From assembly GCA_026710105.1 (NCBI GenBank), contig JAPORR010000065.1:1-36327 (forward strand): a stretch of 36,327 nt of DNA. Reading direction: 5' to 3'. The notes beneath the pieces are model-generated. The model had not been told where the DNA came from. It was given only the letters and a program-made list of their open reading frames with translations, and did no database searches. This document shows, one piece after another, positions 17,563-23,837 of this stretch. How positions within the stretch are numbered: position 1 is the stretch's first letter; every line of letters begins with the position of its first letter. Source of the DNA: Alphaproteobacteria bacterium. Lineage in GTDB: Bacteria; Pseudomonadota; Alphaproteobacteria; Bin95. Both the position numbers and the translations under genes were made by a program.

Positions 17563-18323
17563 GGCGTTTCCGCAAGCGGAGGCGCTCTCAGGACCGGCCT
17601 GCCGGCGGATGGGGCCGCCGTCGGACGCACGTCCTCTACGGGACCCGCGAAATCCGTATTCAGCCCTGGTGGAACGACCGACGGGCGTCTCTCTTCCCCG
17701 GAAGAAACCGTTTCCGAAGGCGACAGGATCGGCATCTGTGGGGTCTCCATCATCAGGGCCCGCCTAAGGCGGTGTTCATCTGCCGAATTGCTGTACGACA
17801 ATGTCGGCCCGGCAAGACGTGCGCTCTCCGCTTCCCGGGCGACATCGATCCGCAAGCCCCCGAACGCGACCGCTCCGGCACCAAAGGCCACCACCACCGT
17901 CAGCGCCCACAGCAGGCAGAGACTCGCAACGCCTACTCGGGAGCCTCCGCGCGGTGCAGGATCCGGAGGCGGAGCCCCGGCGGTTATCGCCCCTCTCAGC
18001 CAGGCATGGCTTTCCCTGAACCAGTCGAACTCGCGCTTCTGGTTCGCCAGAACCTCTTCCATCTGGGACGCGCGCTTCGATTGAACGCGCTTGATTTCCG
18101 CCAGATCCAGCGACAAACTCTGCAGCCGGGTCTCGACACGGTCCAGCGTCCGCCCGTGCTGCTTGAAAACATTCTCCAACGAACGCGTCACCCTGTCGGC
18201 GTAACGATCAATGGCGTCCCAGTCGAACCTATCCCCATTCCTGCCGTGCGGCTCCGGAGCGTCGACCGCATCAAGGTCGCCCGGCAGCACCATTCCGAGG
18301 CCCTCTTCCCACCTCTCCGTCAT
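17559..18323 (-). CDS. Coiled-coil membrane protein, possible DotF/IcmG (TraP) equivalent
   Basis: 254 residues. The N-terminal 55 residues are acidic. A long coiled coil follows at about 50-105 (VTRSLENVFKQHGRTLDRVE, LSLDLAEIKRVQSKRASQMEE), then one membrane helix at about 133-155 (SLCLLWALTVVVAFGAGAVA). The tail is proline-rich and periplasmic, ending APPLAETP. DotF/IcmG and TraP also combine a single helix with coiled coil, and no other DotF candidate is present, but the gene is not in the usual DotF position beside DotG. It is coupled at both ends by ATGA overlaps. Confidence 0.6.
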   Translation of the reverse strand: MTERWEEGLGMVLPGDLDAVDAPEPHGRNGDRFDWDAIDRYADRVTRSLENVFKQHGRTLDRVETRLQSLSLDLAEIKRVQSKRASQMEEVLANQKREFDWFRESHAWLRGAITAGAPPPDPAPRGGSRVGVASLCLLWALTVVVAFGAGAVAFGGLRIDVAREAESARLAGPTLSYSNSADEHRLRRALMMETPQMPILSPSETVSSGEERRPSVVPPGLNTDFAGPVEDVRPTAAPSAGRPVLRAPPLAETP

Positions 18324-18964
18324 CGCGTAACTCCCGCCTGCTTCACATGCTTCATCGCCATCGAGGAGCCGTCCTCGGCAAGTCGGCCCACCGGCGCGTC
18401 AGGAACCGCGCCCAGCGCCGCGAACAACAGCGCCGCCGCTTCCTCGAATGTCCTGCCCCTGAACACCCGGCCGTCGTGGAGCCGGTAATGCCGGTCCGTG
18501 CGCCAGACGACCTCGACACCCGCGCGCGCGCCCCAGCGTGACATCACCGAGCGAAGCGTTTCTTCCGCCCAGATCCGCCAGTCCGATGCGCCGGCCCGCG
18601 CGCTCGCAAACTCGATCCCGCCTTCGGGAATCCCGGCAGGCCGGACATGCAGTTCGTCCCCGAAGCGACGCCAGGCCAAGCCCTGATCGAACAGCAGGGA
18701 CCGCCAGTCCCCGTGAGCCTGCTCGACCGGATGGCCGGCATCCACGCGGCGGTCCCAGCGCAGCGTCACCCCGGCCGGCCCGAGCCGCGCCGCCGTCTCG
18801 GCAAGAGACGTTTTGTCCGGCACCTGGAGCAGAACGCCCTCCCGGTGCCCCGGCTCCCACTGGAACCCGGCCCGGATCGCCGCCGGCGCAACGACCGTCA
18901 GAGCCAGTACAAGTCCGAAAACCGCCGATAGCCGTCGAGGTAGAGAGCCCGGCGCCGGCCGCAG
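18320..18964 (-). CDS. TcpQ-domain exported protein overlapping icmT
   Basis: About 214 residues. After a strong signal-like segment (RRLSAVFGLVLALTVVAPAA) comes a region PDKTSLAETAARLGPAGVTL resembling secretin-type N-terminal domains. A C-terminal TcpQ-type domain (WAEETLRSVMSRWGARAGVE, WRTDRHYRLHD) follows. TcpQ/PilL-C domains support secretin-based pilus assembly. No ATG, GTG or TTG lies in frame before the signal segment. The best choice is CTG 18964, seven bases after GAGGG, giving a 67-base overlap with icmT; an ATC one codon upstream is the alternative. It ends in ATGA overlap. It is a second TcpQ-type protein besides the one at 23834-24841. Confidence 0.65.
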   Translation of the reverse strand: MRPAPGSLPRRLSAVFGLVLALTVVAPAAIRAGFQWEPGHREGVLLQVPDKTSLAETAARLGPAGVTLRWDRRVDAGHPVEQAHGDWRSLLFDQGLAWRRFGDELHVRPAGIPEGGIEFASARAGASDWRIWAEETLRSVMSRWGARAGVEVVWRTDRHYRLHDGRVFRGRTFEEAAALLFAALGAVPDAPVGRLAEDGSSMAMKHVKQAGVTR

Positions 18965-19170
18965 GATGCCGCCCTCAACCGCCGGATGGCCGGACGCAAC
19001 CGGTAACCCCTGGCCTCCGCAACCCGGAACGCCACGAACACTGCGAACAGCAGCCCCGTCGTCTCCAGCGTCGGAACGAACATCCAGACGAAGAACAGAA
19101 GCGCCAGGCGGGCATCGAACGGTCCGAGCCGCACCGGCCGCGCACTGTCGCGCCAGACCACATCTGACAT
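18898..19170 (-). CDS. icmT: IcmT/TraK-type membrane protein
   Basis: 90 residues. The opening VVWRDSARPVRLGPFDARLA is the IcmT/TraK signature (WRDSA-RPVR-FDAR), followed by one or two hydrophobic segments (LALLFFVWMFVPTLETTGLL, FAVFVAFRVAEARGY) and a basic C-terminus. The start at ATG 19170 has GGAGGAGGG four bases upstream and lies 15 bases after DotB. In R64 traK follows traJ (DotB) in the same way. The last part overlaps the next gene in another frame. Confidence 0.87.
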   Translation of the reverse strand: MSDVVWRDSARPVRLGPFDARLALLFFVWMFVPTLETTGLLFAVFVAFRVAEARGYRLRPAIRRLRAASCGRRRALYLDGYRRFSDLYWL

Positions 19171-19185
19171 CGATCCCTCCTCCTC

Positions 19186-20313
19186 TCATCGCGTCCGCTC
19201 CCCGGCGACGCCGTGCAACGCCTGCAGGCGCGCAAGGTCCCGCGCGCCGATCCTTCCCTCTGAAGCCGCTTCGGTCGCCCTCAGCGCCAGACCGTTGCCC
19301 CTCTCGCGCAAGGCCTCCGCAATACGCCGCGCCCAGGCCTGGCGCGGCAGCTCCAGGAGCTCGTCCTTCAACCCCGCATCGAACACGAGCCACTCGCGGA
19401 GCGCCGTCCTGCCGCCCTTCGGGTTCGCCAGAAGCACCTGCGTCACAACCAGGTGCAGCATGTCGATCAGAGCCCCGCCACGCTCGTCCCGCTCTTCCTC
19501 CCGGAACTCCTCGAGCAGCCGCCTGATCGTGTTCGCCACCCCGATCGTGTGCGTCGTCGAATAGACCGCGATCCCGAAATTGCCGGCCGCCAGCGCCGCC
19601 TCGACCGTCTCCCGGTCGCGCGCCTCGCCCACCACCACCGCCGTCGGCCGCCGCCGCAGGCTCGCCCGCAATCCCTCCGCAAAGCTCTCCACATGCAGCG
19701 GGATCTCGGAGCTCGACATCTGCGCACCGGGTGCCTTCTTCACATTGGCGAACAGGAACTCGATCGGCGCCTCGTAGCTCTGGATGCGTCCGACGCCCAT
19801 CTCCAGCAGCCGGCGCGTGCCCGCCGCCAGCAGGGTCGACTTCCCCGAGCCAGGAACGCCCGTCACCAGGTTGAGGCCCGCGCACTCCTCCAGTGCCTCG
19901 ACGATCTCACCCTCGATCCCGAGTTCCTCAAGCGTCTGCGGCACCCCCGGCAGGATCCGCATCGTCACGTTGATCCCGAAACCCTGGGATACTTCCACCG
20001 CAGTCAGGTTGCAGCGGAACCGGATATCCCGCCCGCGCGACACCCGCACCGCGTAGCTGCAGTCGATGACCTTCCCGGACCGCAACAGGCCTTCCGCGGT
20101 CGCGCCTCTGATCCGCGCCACGATCTGCCCCATCACGATATCGTCCACCGCGCATGCCGTGGCGTCCCGGCAGCGTCCGTCCACCTCGATCACGACGGGC
20201 TCGGCCGTCTGGAACGACACATCGGAAGCCCCGAGCTCCCACGCCCAGATGAGAAACTCGTTCAGCCTCTCGGCCGGAAAGGAATGCGCCGCCGGCGGCC
20301 AATGCACCGTCAT
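19186..20313 (-). CDS. dotB: DotB/TraJ secretion ATPase
   Basis: 375 residues, the usual DotB length. The N-terminal PAS-like region (LGASDVSFQTAEPVVIEVDG) precedes the RecA-like domain with Walker A TGVPGSGKST at 151-160. The Asp-box area is near SYEAPIEF, Walker B-like VVVGEARDRET at 226-236 and the His box STTHTIG at 252-258. It is a PilT/VirB11-class hexameric ATPase that docks on the DotO ring and energises substrate transfer. ATG 20313 overlaps the upstream stop (ATGA). DotD-DotC-DotB order is conserved, but here the genes are separated by membrane-protein genes of unknown family. Confidence 0.94.
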   Translation of the reverse strand: MTVHWPPAAHSFPAERLNEFLIWAWELGASDVSFQTAEPVVIEVDGRCRDATACAVDDIVMGQIVARIRGATAEGLLRSGKVIDCSYAVRVSRGRDIRFRCNLTAVEVSQGFGINVTMRILPGVPQTLEELGIEGEIVEALEECAGLNLVTGVPGSGKSTLLAAGTRRLLEMGVGRIQSYEAPIEFLFANVKKAPGAQMSSSEIPLHVESFAEGLRASLRRRPTAVVVGEARDRETVEAALAAGNFGIAVYSTTHTIGVANTIRRLLEEFREEERDERGGALIDMLHLVVTQVLLANPKGGRTALREWLVFDAGLKDELLELPRQAWARRIAEALRERGNGLALRATEAASEGRIGARDLARLQALHGVAGERTR

Positions 20314-20813
20314 CGCACCCGCGCCCCCGGCAGAAGAAGCCAGAACGCCTTGACCAACGAACAGCCACGCTGGCGAGAGACTGTTGCCAGCGCCTGATAA
20401 TCCGCAGGTACCGCCACCACGACTCCGACGGCAAGAACCCCGCCGGCCAGCACGCTCTGCTCCGGAGATCCGAAATGAACCGCGCCGAATCCAAAGACAA
20501 AGAGCACAATCCGCGCGTCCCTGAACTCTATCTCGAACCCGTCATCTCCGTCGAAACCATCGCCCAGCTTCCATGCCAGAAACCACAGCATGCCGATCCC
20601 GAGCGCGTACATTCCCGTGAAAAACCCCAGCGGCCACAACAAATCCCCGCCCTTCAGTCCGCAAAGAACCAGCGCAACCAGCATCAACAGCGTCAGAAAG
20701 ATGGAGCCCTCGTAATCGTGACCCCACTCATCTCCGATCCCGACTTCATCTATCCCGTCGCCGACCGCTTCGGCCTTCCCAACACTCACTCCGAAATCCT
20801 TCTCGCCCGTCAC
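20310..20813 (-). CDS. Polytopic membrane protein of the recurring unknown family, between DotC and DotB
   Basis: 167 residues from GTG 20813, overlapping the DotC stop as GTGA and coupled to DotB by ATGA. An acidic N-terminus of about 35 residues ends in HDYEGSIF. Four helices follow: FLTLLMLVALVLCGL, WPLGFFTGMYALGIGMLWFL, IVLFVFGFGAVHFG and LAGGVLAVGVVVAVPADYQA. The C-terminal ATVSRQRGCSLVKAFWLL resembles the tails of the other membrane proteins in this window (helix, basic pair with Gly, then an amphipathic helix). It has no recognised family. Unlike its relatives it lacks an antisense ORF for a membrane protein. Confidence 0.65.
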   Translation of the reverse strand: MTGEKDFGVSVGKAEAVGDGIDEVGIGDEWGHDYEGSIFLTLLMLVALVLCGLKGGDLLWPLGFFTGMYALGIGMLWFLAWKLGDGFDGDDGFEIEFRDARIVLFVFGFGAVHFGSPEQSVLAGGVLAVGVVVAVPADYQALATVSRQRGCSLVKAFWLLLPGARVR

Positions 20814-21697
20814 GGCCCCGCCTCCGTCCAGACCGGCGGTCCCGAAACCGCCCCCTCACCCCGGAACACGAACCCGCGCCAATGGCGCGCCTGCAGTTGG
20901 AGCTCCGCAGGACGGCCCAGCCGCACCCGCCGTTCGCCGACGCGCATGACCCGCCCGTCGCCTGCCGTCGCCGCCTCGCTGACCTGGAGCTCCGGAGTGC
21001 CCACCATCCGGGCCTGATGCAGCACGCCCCAGCGCGCGAGCCCCTCAAGCACCCCGTTCAGACGATCCAGATCGGCCGCGAAGATCGCGTCCGCCTGCCG
21101 CGCGCCCTGGCCCCAACCCTCCGCGATCCAGCGCGCCCAATCCGCCTTCTCCTCGTCGGTGCGCGGGAACAGAACCGATACCGGAGGCTCCGGCTCCCTC
21201 CATCGCCGAACCAGGAAATCCCGCCAGTGCGGCGGCGCCGTTGCGAGCCGCTCGGACTCCATGATGCGAACCACGCGCGTCGCCGAGGCCGCGCGCTGCC
21301 CGTCGCGGCCCAGCCGGATCGCCTGCCTCGTCTCGCCCACCACGGGGGGCACCAGCGTGAAGCCGTGCCTGGTCTCGGTCAGACGCCGGAACCCGTACAG
21401 CCTGTCCAGATTCTCCGCATGCCGGGCGATTACCTTGTGCTCGATCTCCCATGATCGACGCGCCAGACCGCCCTGCGCCCCATAGGCCAGAGCGGCGGCG
21501 CGCATCGCCTCGCGGCGCTTCTCCTCCCCGAACTCGACCCCGAAGTCACCGCCCGGTTCCGTTTCCAGAAGCGCGGCGAGATCGCGCGGAACCGCTTCTT
21601 CCGCCCGGGCAACGCACAACCCCGCCACCAGGCACCAGGCGACCCAGAAAGCCGCCTTGCCCCATGGACCGGCCGGGAGGAGCGGACGGAGATTCAC
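20810..21697 (-). CDS. dotC: DotC/TraI outer-membrane assembly protein
   Basis: 295 residues. Family blocks are unmistakable: REAMRAAALAYGAQGGLARR, NLDRLYGFRRL, LVPPVVGETRQAIR, TAPPHWRDFLVRRW, EEKADWARWIAEGWGQGARQ and HWRGFVFRGEG. DotC sits in the outer membrane and helps place DotH. The start is GTG 21697 with GGGAGG seven bases upstream and GTGA overlap with the preceding gene. The signal peptide (AAFWVAWCLVAGLCVARAEE) lacks a standard lipobox, so the lipidation usual in this family is uncertain. Frame upstream of 21697 is shadow. Confidence 0.92.
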   Translation of the reverse strand: MNLRPLLPAGPWGKAAFWVAWCLVAGLCVARAEEAVPRDLAALLETEPGGDFGVEFGEEKRREAMRAAALAYGAQGGLARRSWEIEHKVIARHAENLDRLYGFRRLTETRHGFTLVPPVVGETRQAIRLGRDGQRAASATRVVRIMESERLATAPPHWRDFLVRRWREPEPPVSVLFPRTDEEKADWARWIAEGWGQGARQADAIFAADLDRLNGVLEGLARWGVLHQARMVGTPELQVSEAATAGDGRVMRVGERRVRLGRPAELQLQARHWRGFVFRGEGAVSGPPVWTEAGP

Positions 21698-22260
21698 CTG
21701 CCGGCCTCCCGACGCAGAGCCTCGACCAGGCTCCTGGTCAGAAAACCGCCGAAAACCAAGACGCAGAATGCCATCAACAGCCCAAACGCAAGCCCTTCTC
21801 GCAGCCCCCAATGTTCGGCTATCACCGGGTCTGCCAACCAGATGAAGAAAGCACCAAAGATGCCGAACAAACTGGTCAGAAATGTCAGCGACCAATTCAA
21901 ACATTTCCGCCCGAAAGCAGCCATATCCGGTGCCGTTCTATTTTTGGCCGGTTTCCTGTTGTTCATGGGAGTTGTAGCGTTCTTAATGTTCGCTATCGAA
22001 CTGCCCAAGCTCGGCGAAGGACCCGACCCGTACCGGTCTTTCACCTCGTTCATGTTCTTTTCCATAACGACCCTGTTTACGCCTCTCGGATTTCTGCTCG
22101 GCTGCTGCGCCATTCCTCGCACCGGACCGTTGCTCGTCGGCGGCTTCGCGATCGCATCGCTCGTCCTCGTCGCCCAGTGGTATTCATTTGTCGGCGCGGA
22201 CCTCCTGCAGATGACCGCAGACACCGTCTGGGAACTCCGCGGGCGCGCATACGGGCTCAA
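21694..22260 (-). CDS. Putative membrane protein upstream of DotC (start uncertain)
   Basis: The open frame is 188 codons from a TTG at 22260 (TTGA overlap, GAGGGAG six bases upstream). Only the last 76 residues, from ATG 21924, look like a protein: WSLTFLTSLFGIFGAFFIWL and FGLLMAFCVLVFGGFLTR, ending in a basic tail EALRREAGR. The first 110 codons are hydrophilic, low-complexity and antisense to a rightward ORF with better codon-position composition, so they may not be translated. The basic tail is loosely like the other unknown membrane proteins here. Overlaps the DotC start by GTGA. Confidence 0.45.
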   Translation of the reverse strand: MSPYARPRSSQTVSAVICRRSAPTNEYHWATRTSDAIAKPPTSNGPVRGMAQQPSRNPRGVNRVVMEKNMNEVKDRYGSGPSPSLGSSIANIKNATTPMNNRKPAKNRTAPDMAAFGRKCLNWSLTFLTSLFGIFGAFFIWLADPVIAEHWGLREGLAFGLLMAFCVLVFGGFLTRSLVEALRREAGR

Positions 22261-22294
22261 TTGCTTCTCCCTCGGTTTCCCCGCCCGTATCTGA
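21842..22294 (+). CDS. Putative rightward polytopic membrane protein opposite the leftward array
   Basis: Up to 150 codons from ATG 21842; an internal ATG at 21965 is possible. Four hydrophobic stretches are visible: AVLFLAGFLLFMGVVAFLMF, FMFFSITTLFTPLGFLLGCC, LLVGGFAIASLVLVAQWYSF and a weaker one before them. A hand count of the codons from 21965 gives G+C of about 75% at position 3 and 58% at position 1. This is the coding pattern for this strand and the reverse of that expected if only the opposite strand were coding. No clear ribosome-binding site precedes either ATG. It is antisense to the hydrophilic part of the leftward ORF 21694-22260. Confidence 0.45.
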   Translation: MKKAPKMPNKLVRNVSDQFKHFRPKAAISGAVLFLAGFLLFMGVVAFLMFAIELPKLGEGPDPYRSFTSFMFFSITTLFTPLGFLLGCCAIPRTGPLLVGGFAIASLVLVAQWYSFVGADLLQMTADTVWELRGRAYGLNCFSLGFPARI

Positions 22295-22652
22295 CCGCCG
22301 GCACGACGAGAGCCGTCCGCACCAGCGCCGCAACAACTGCACCCAACCCCAACAGGACCAGTTTCTCATTCGTCATGGTTCCGGCTCGCCACCAGCCGAG
22401 ACACAACCAGGCGGCGAAACCTCCGGCCGCCCAATCCAGCGCCACAAGGCCGGCCCCGAACAGCCGATCCATTCGTCTGCCGGCAGCCATTTCCGTCATC
22501 CGTCCGGTGGAACGCGGGTCGTCAAACCAGTCGAGACGCCCGGTCATGCGGCCGGCGTCCCCGGTCAGCGGTGCGCGGTCCGCCGCCGGCATGCCGGCAG
22601 GGCCCAATCGGCATTCGCGTGCGTTAACCATGAAAATGGAACGACAACTCAT
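22257..22652 (-). CDS. Chimeric membrane protein with a dotD-derived N-terminal segment
   Basis: 131 residues from ATG 22652, overlapping the upstream stop as ATGA. After ten residues the segment AGMPAADRAPLTGDAGRMTG leads into RLDWFDDPRS. This is nearly the C-terminus of the DotD protein encoded at 23337-23837 (AGMQAADRALLTVDAGRMTV, RLDWFDQVTGQ). The rest has two hydrophobic helices (GAGLVALDWAAGGFAAWLCL, LVLLGLGAVVAALVRTALVV) and a basic tail. The gene is therefore a duplication scar fused to a membrane-protein gene. It may be expressed because its start is coupled, but a function for the DotD fragment outside its domain is doubtful. Confidence 0.55.
   Translation of the reverse strand: MSCRSIFMVNARECRLGPAGMPAADRAPLTGDAGRMTGRLDWFDDPRSTGRMTEMAAGRRMDRLFGAGLVALDWAAGGFAAWLCLGWWRAGTMTNEKLVLLGLGAVVAALVRTALVVPAVRYGRGNRGRSN
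22525..22598. repeat. Partial duplicate of the dotD 3' end (copy 2)
   Basis: About 74 bases closely match 23359-23432, the 3' part of dotD, in the same orientation and 834 bases away. Matching runs include AACCAGTCGAGACGC, CGGTCATGCGGCCGGCGTCC and GCATGCCGGCA. The copy lies inside the gene at 22257-22652. Confidence 0.75.
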
Positions 22653-23236
22653 TCGAATGCATCCCTTCTTGTACCGGTCCACTCCCCTCCCGCGAATGCG
22701 GCCCGCAGAGAGACGCTGGCAGCCCTTGCCAATGACGTATTTGCCTGCCTCGCGACTATCGCGAGGCCAGCCCCCTCAACGACGGCTCCCAGCCATGCTC
22801 CAACCGTCAACAAGGGAAACACCGCCGCCGAAGACCCACCTGTCGTCCAACCCGCCCATGCCGCTCCGCCGAGCAATGCAATCCCCCGCCAAACCAGCAG
22901 CGTCTTCAACGTTTCACATAAAAACGGACGTTGTGCGTTCACGCGCGCCACCGATAACCGGATCGCAATGACCCACAAGAAACCGTAAAGAACCATCATC
23001 GATACAAGCTCTTCTGTCTCCGGAACGTAAACACCTATGGCAGGTGCAAACGGCAGAGCTATCAGTAACGCAGGCAATAAAATTAAAGACATAACCAAGG
23101 AGAAACCTGTGCAATGAGCGTAATCGAATGCATCTTCAACTGGGACCGATGCGGACCCCTTCTTCGCGAGGAGATCATCTTCTGGTCTCTCATCGTCCTG
23201 GGCGCTTCTACCGCCATCTTTCTTTTCCGGCACCAT
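22649..23236 (-). CDS. Polytopic membrane protein of the recurring unknown family (low-GC3 gene)
   Basis: 195 codons from ATG 23236, which has AAGGGA eight bases upstream, 100 bases after dotD. About 45 hydrophilic residues end in HCTGFSL. Hydrophobic helices follow: VMSLILLPALLIALPFAPAI, VSMMVLYGFLWVIAIRL, LLVWRGIALLGGAAWAGW and a last one near LLTVGAWLGAVVEGAGLAIV. The tail ARQANTSLARAASVSLRAAF matches the family pattern. Third-position G+C in the membrane part is only about 50% by hand count, far below neighbours such as dotB (about 83%), suggesting foreign origin or relaxed selection. The N-terminal 45 codons are antisense to a rightward ORF. Confidence 0.6.
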   Translation of the reverse strand: MVPEKKDGGRSAQDDERPEDDLLAKKGSASVPVEDAFDYAHCTGFSLVMSLILLPALLIALPFAPAIGVYVPETEELVSMMVLYGFLWVIAIRLSVARVNAQRPFLCETLKTLLVWRGIALLGGAAWAGWTTGGSSAAVFPLLTVGAWLGAVVEGAGLAIVARQANTSLARAASVSLRAAFAGGEWTGTRRDAFE

Positions 23237-23350
23237 GACAGTCTTCCCTTCATAAATCGGTGGCGTATCCCCTTTATCTGGGACAACAACGACCCGCTCT
23301 ATCTGGTCCCCGGTGGAGTTGCGTTATTGTTGCTGCTCATTGTCCTGTGA
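23114..23350 (+). CDS. Putative rightward small membrane protein (78 residues)
   Basis: ATG 23114 is preceded by AAGGAGAA about ten bases upstream, a strong ribosome-binding site. The product has two hydrophobic segments, FWSLIVLGASTAIFLF and YLVPGGVALLLLLIVL. G+C by hand is about 70% at codon position 3 and 53% at position 1, favouring this strand. It ends 14 bases inside the 3' end of dotD (convergent) and begins head-to-head within the 5' part of the leftward gene 22649-23236. No family is recognised. Either this ORF or the N-terminal extension of its opposite gene, or both, is real. Confidence 0.45.
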   Translation: MSVIECIFNWDRCGPLLREEIIFWSLIVLGASTAIFLFRHHDSLPFINRWRIPFIWDNNDPLYLVPGGVALLLLLIVL

Positions 23351-23837
23351 CCTGATCGAACCAGTCGAGACGCACGGTCATGCGGCCGGCGTCCACGGTC
23401 AGCAGCGCCCGGTCCGCGGCCTGCATGCCGGCATCCCTGAAGATATGAATGAGCGGCGCATCCTTCGCCTCGATCTCGACCAGCACCGGGGCCGGAGGCG
23501 AACGGCCCGCCGTCACCAGCGCATAACCGGCACCCGCAGCCAGCTGCCGCACCAGCTCCTCAAGCGGCCCGATGAAATCCAGCGTTACCTGCTGCAGAAG
23601 CTCTGGCGGCACATTGCGTGGAATGTCCTGCCCCCGGAGATCAGCCTCGGCCGAGCGCGTCTTCGCGAGCAGCGCCAGCGACCGGTCCGCACGCAACGCC
23701 GCCTCGGCCAGAAGCGCCTCGGCCGGATCCATGACCGAGCCTTCCTCCGGAACAGGACCGAAATCCAGAGTCTGGCAGCCCGACAGCGCCACCAGGCCCG
23801 CAATCATGAGTCCTGCCGCCGCTCCGGTCGCACTCAT
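23337..23837 (-). CDS. dotD: DotD/TraH lipoprotein
   Basis: 166 residues from ATG 23837, overlapping the upstream stop (ATGA). A lipoprotein signal peptide ends in the lipobox VALSGC at about residue 20. The DotD core follows: VPPELLQQVTLDFIGPLEEL, VRQLAAGAGYALVTAGRSPP and PVLVEIEAKDAP, a secretin N0-like fold in known structures. DotD forms the outer-membrane ring of the type IVB channel with DotC and DotH. In R64 TraH precedes TraI and TraJ as DotD precedes DotC and DotB here. Part of its 3' end is duplicated at 22525-22598. Confidence 0.85.
   Translation of the reverse strand: MSATGAAAGLMIAGLVALSGCQTLDFGPVPEEGSVMDPAEALLAEAALRADRSLALLAKTRSAEADLRGQDIPRNVPPELLQQVTLDFIGPLEELVRQLAAGAGYALVTAGRSPPAPVLVEIEAKDAPLIHIFRDAGMQAADRALLTVDAGRMTVRLDWFDQVTGQ
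23359..23432. repeat. dotD 3' segment that was duplicated (copy 1)
   Basis: Source segment of the direct repeat at 22525-22598. The sequence is intact dotD coding here, which makes this the likely parent copy. Confidence 0.75.

Noticed and set aside
20475-21017. Rightward frame opposite the start of the gene at 20310-20813 and the end of dotC
   Set aside because: Unlike the other opposing ORFs it has no membrane segment and runs on into dotC antisense; the leftward frame there has acceptable codon composition.
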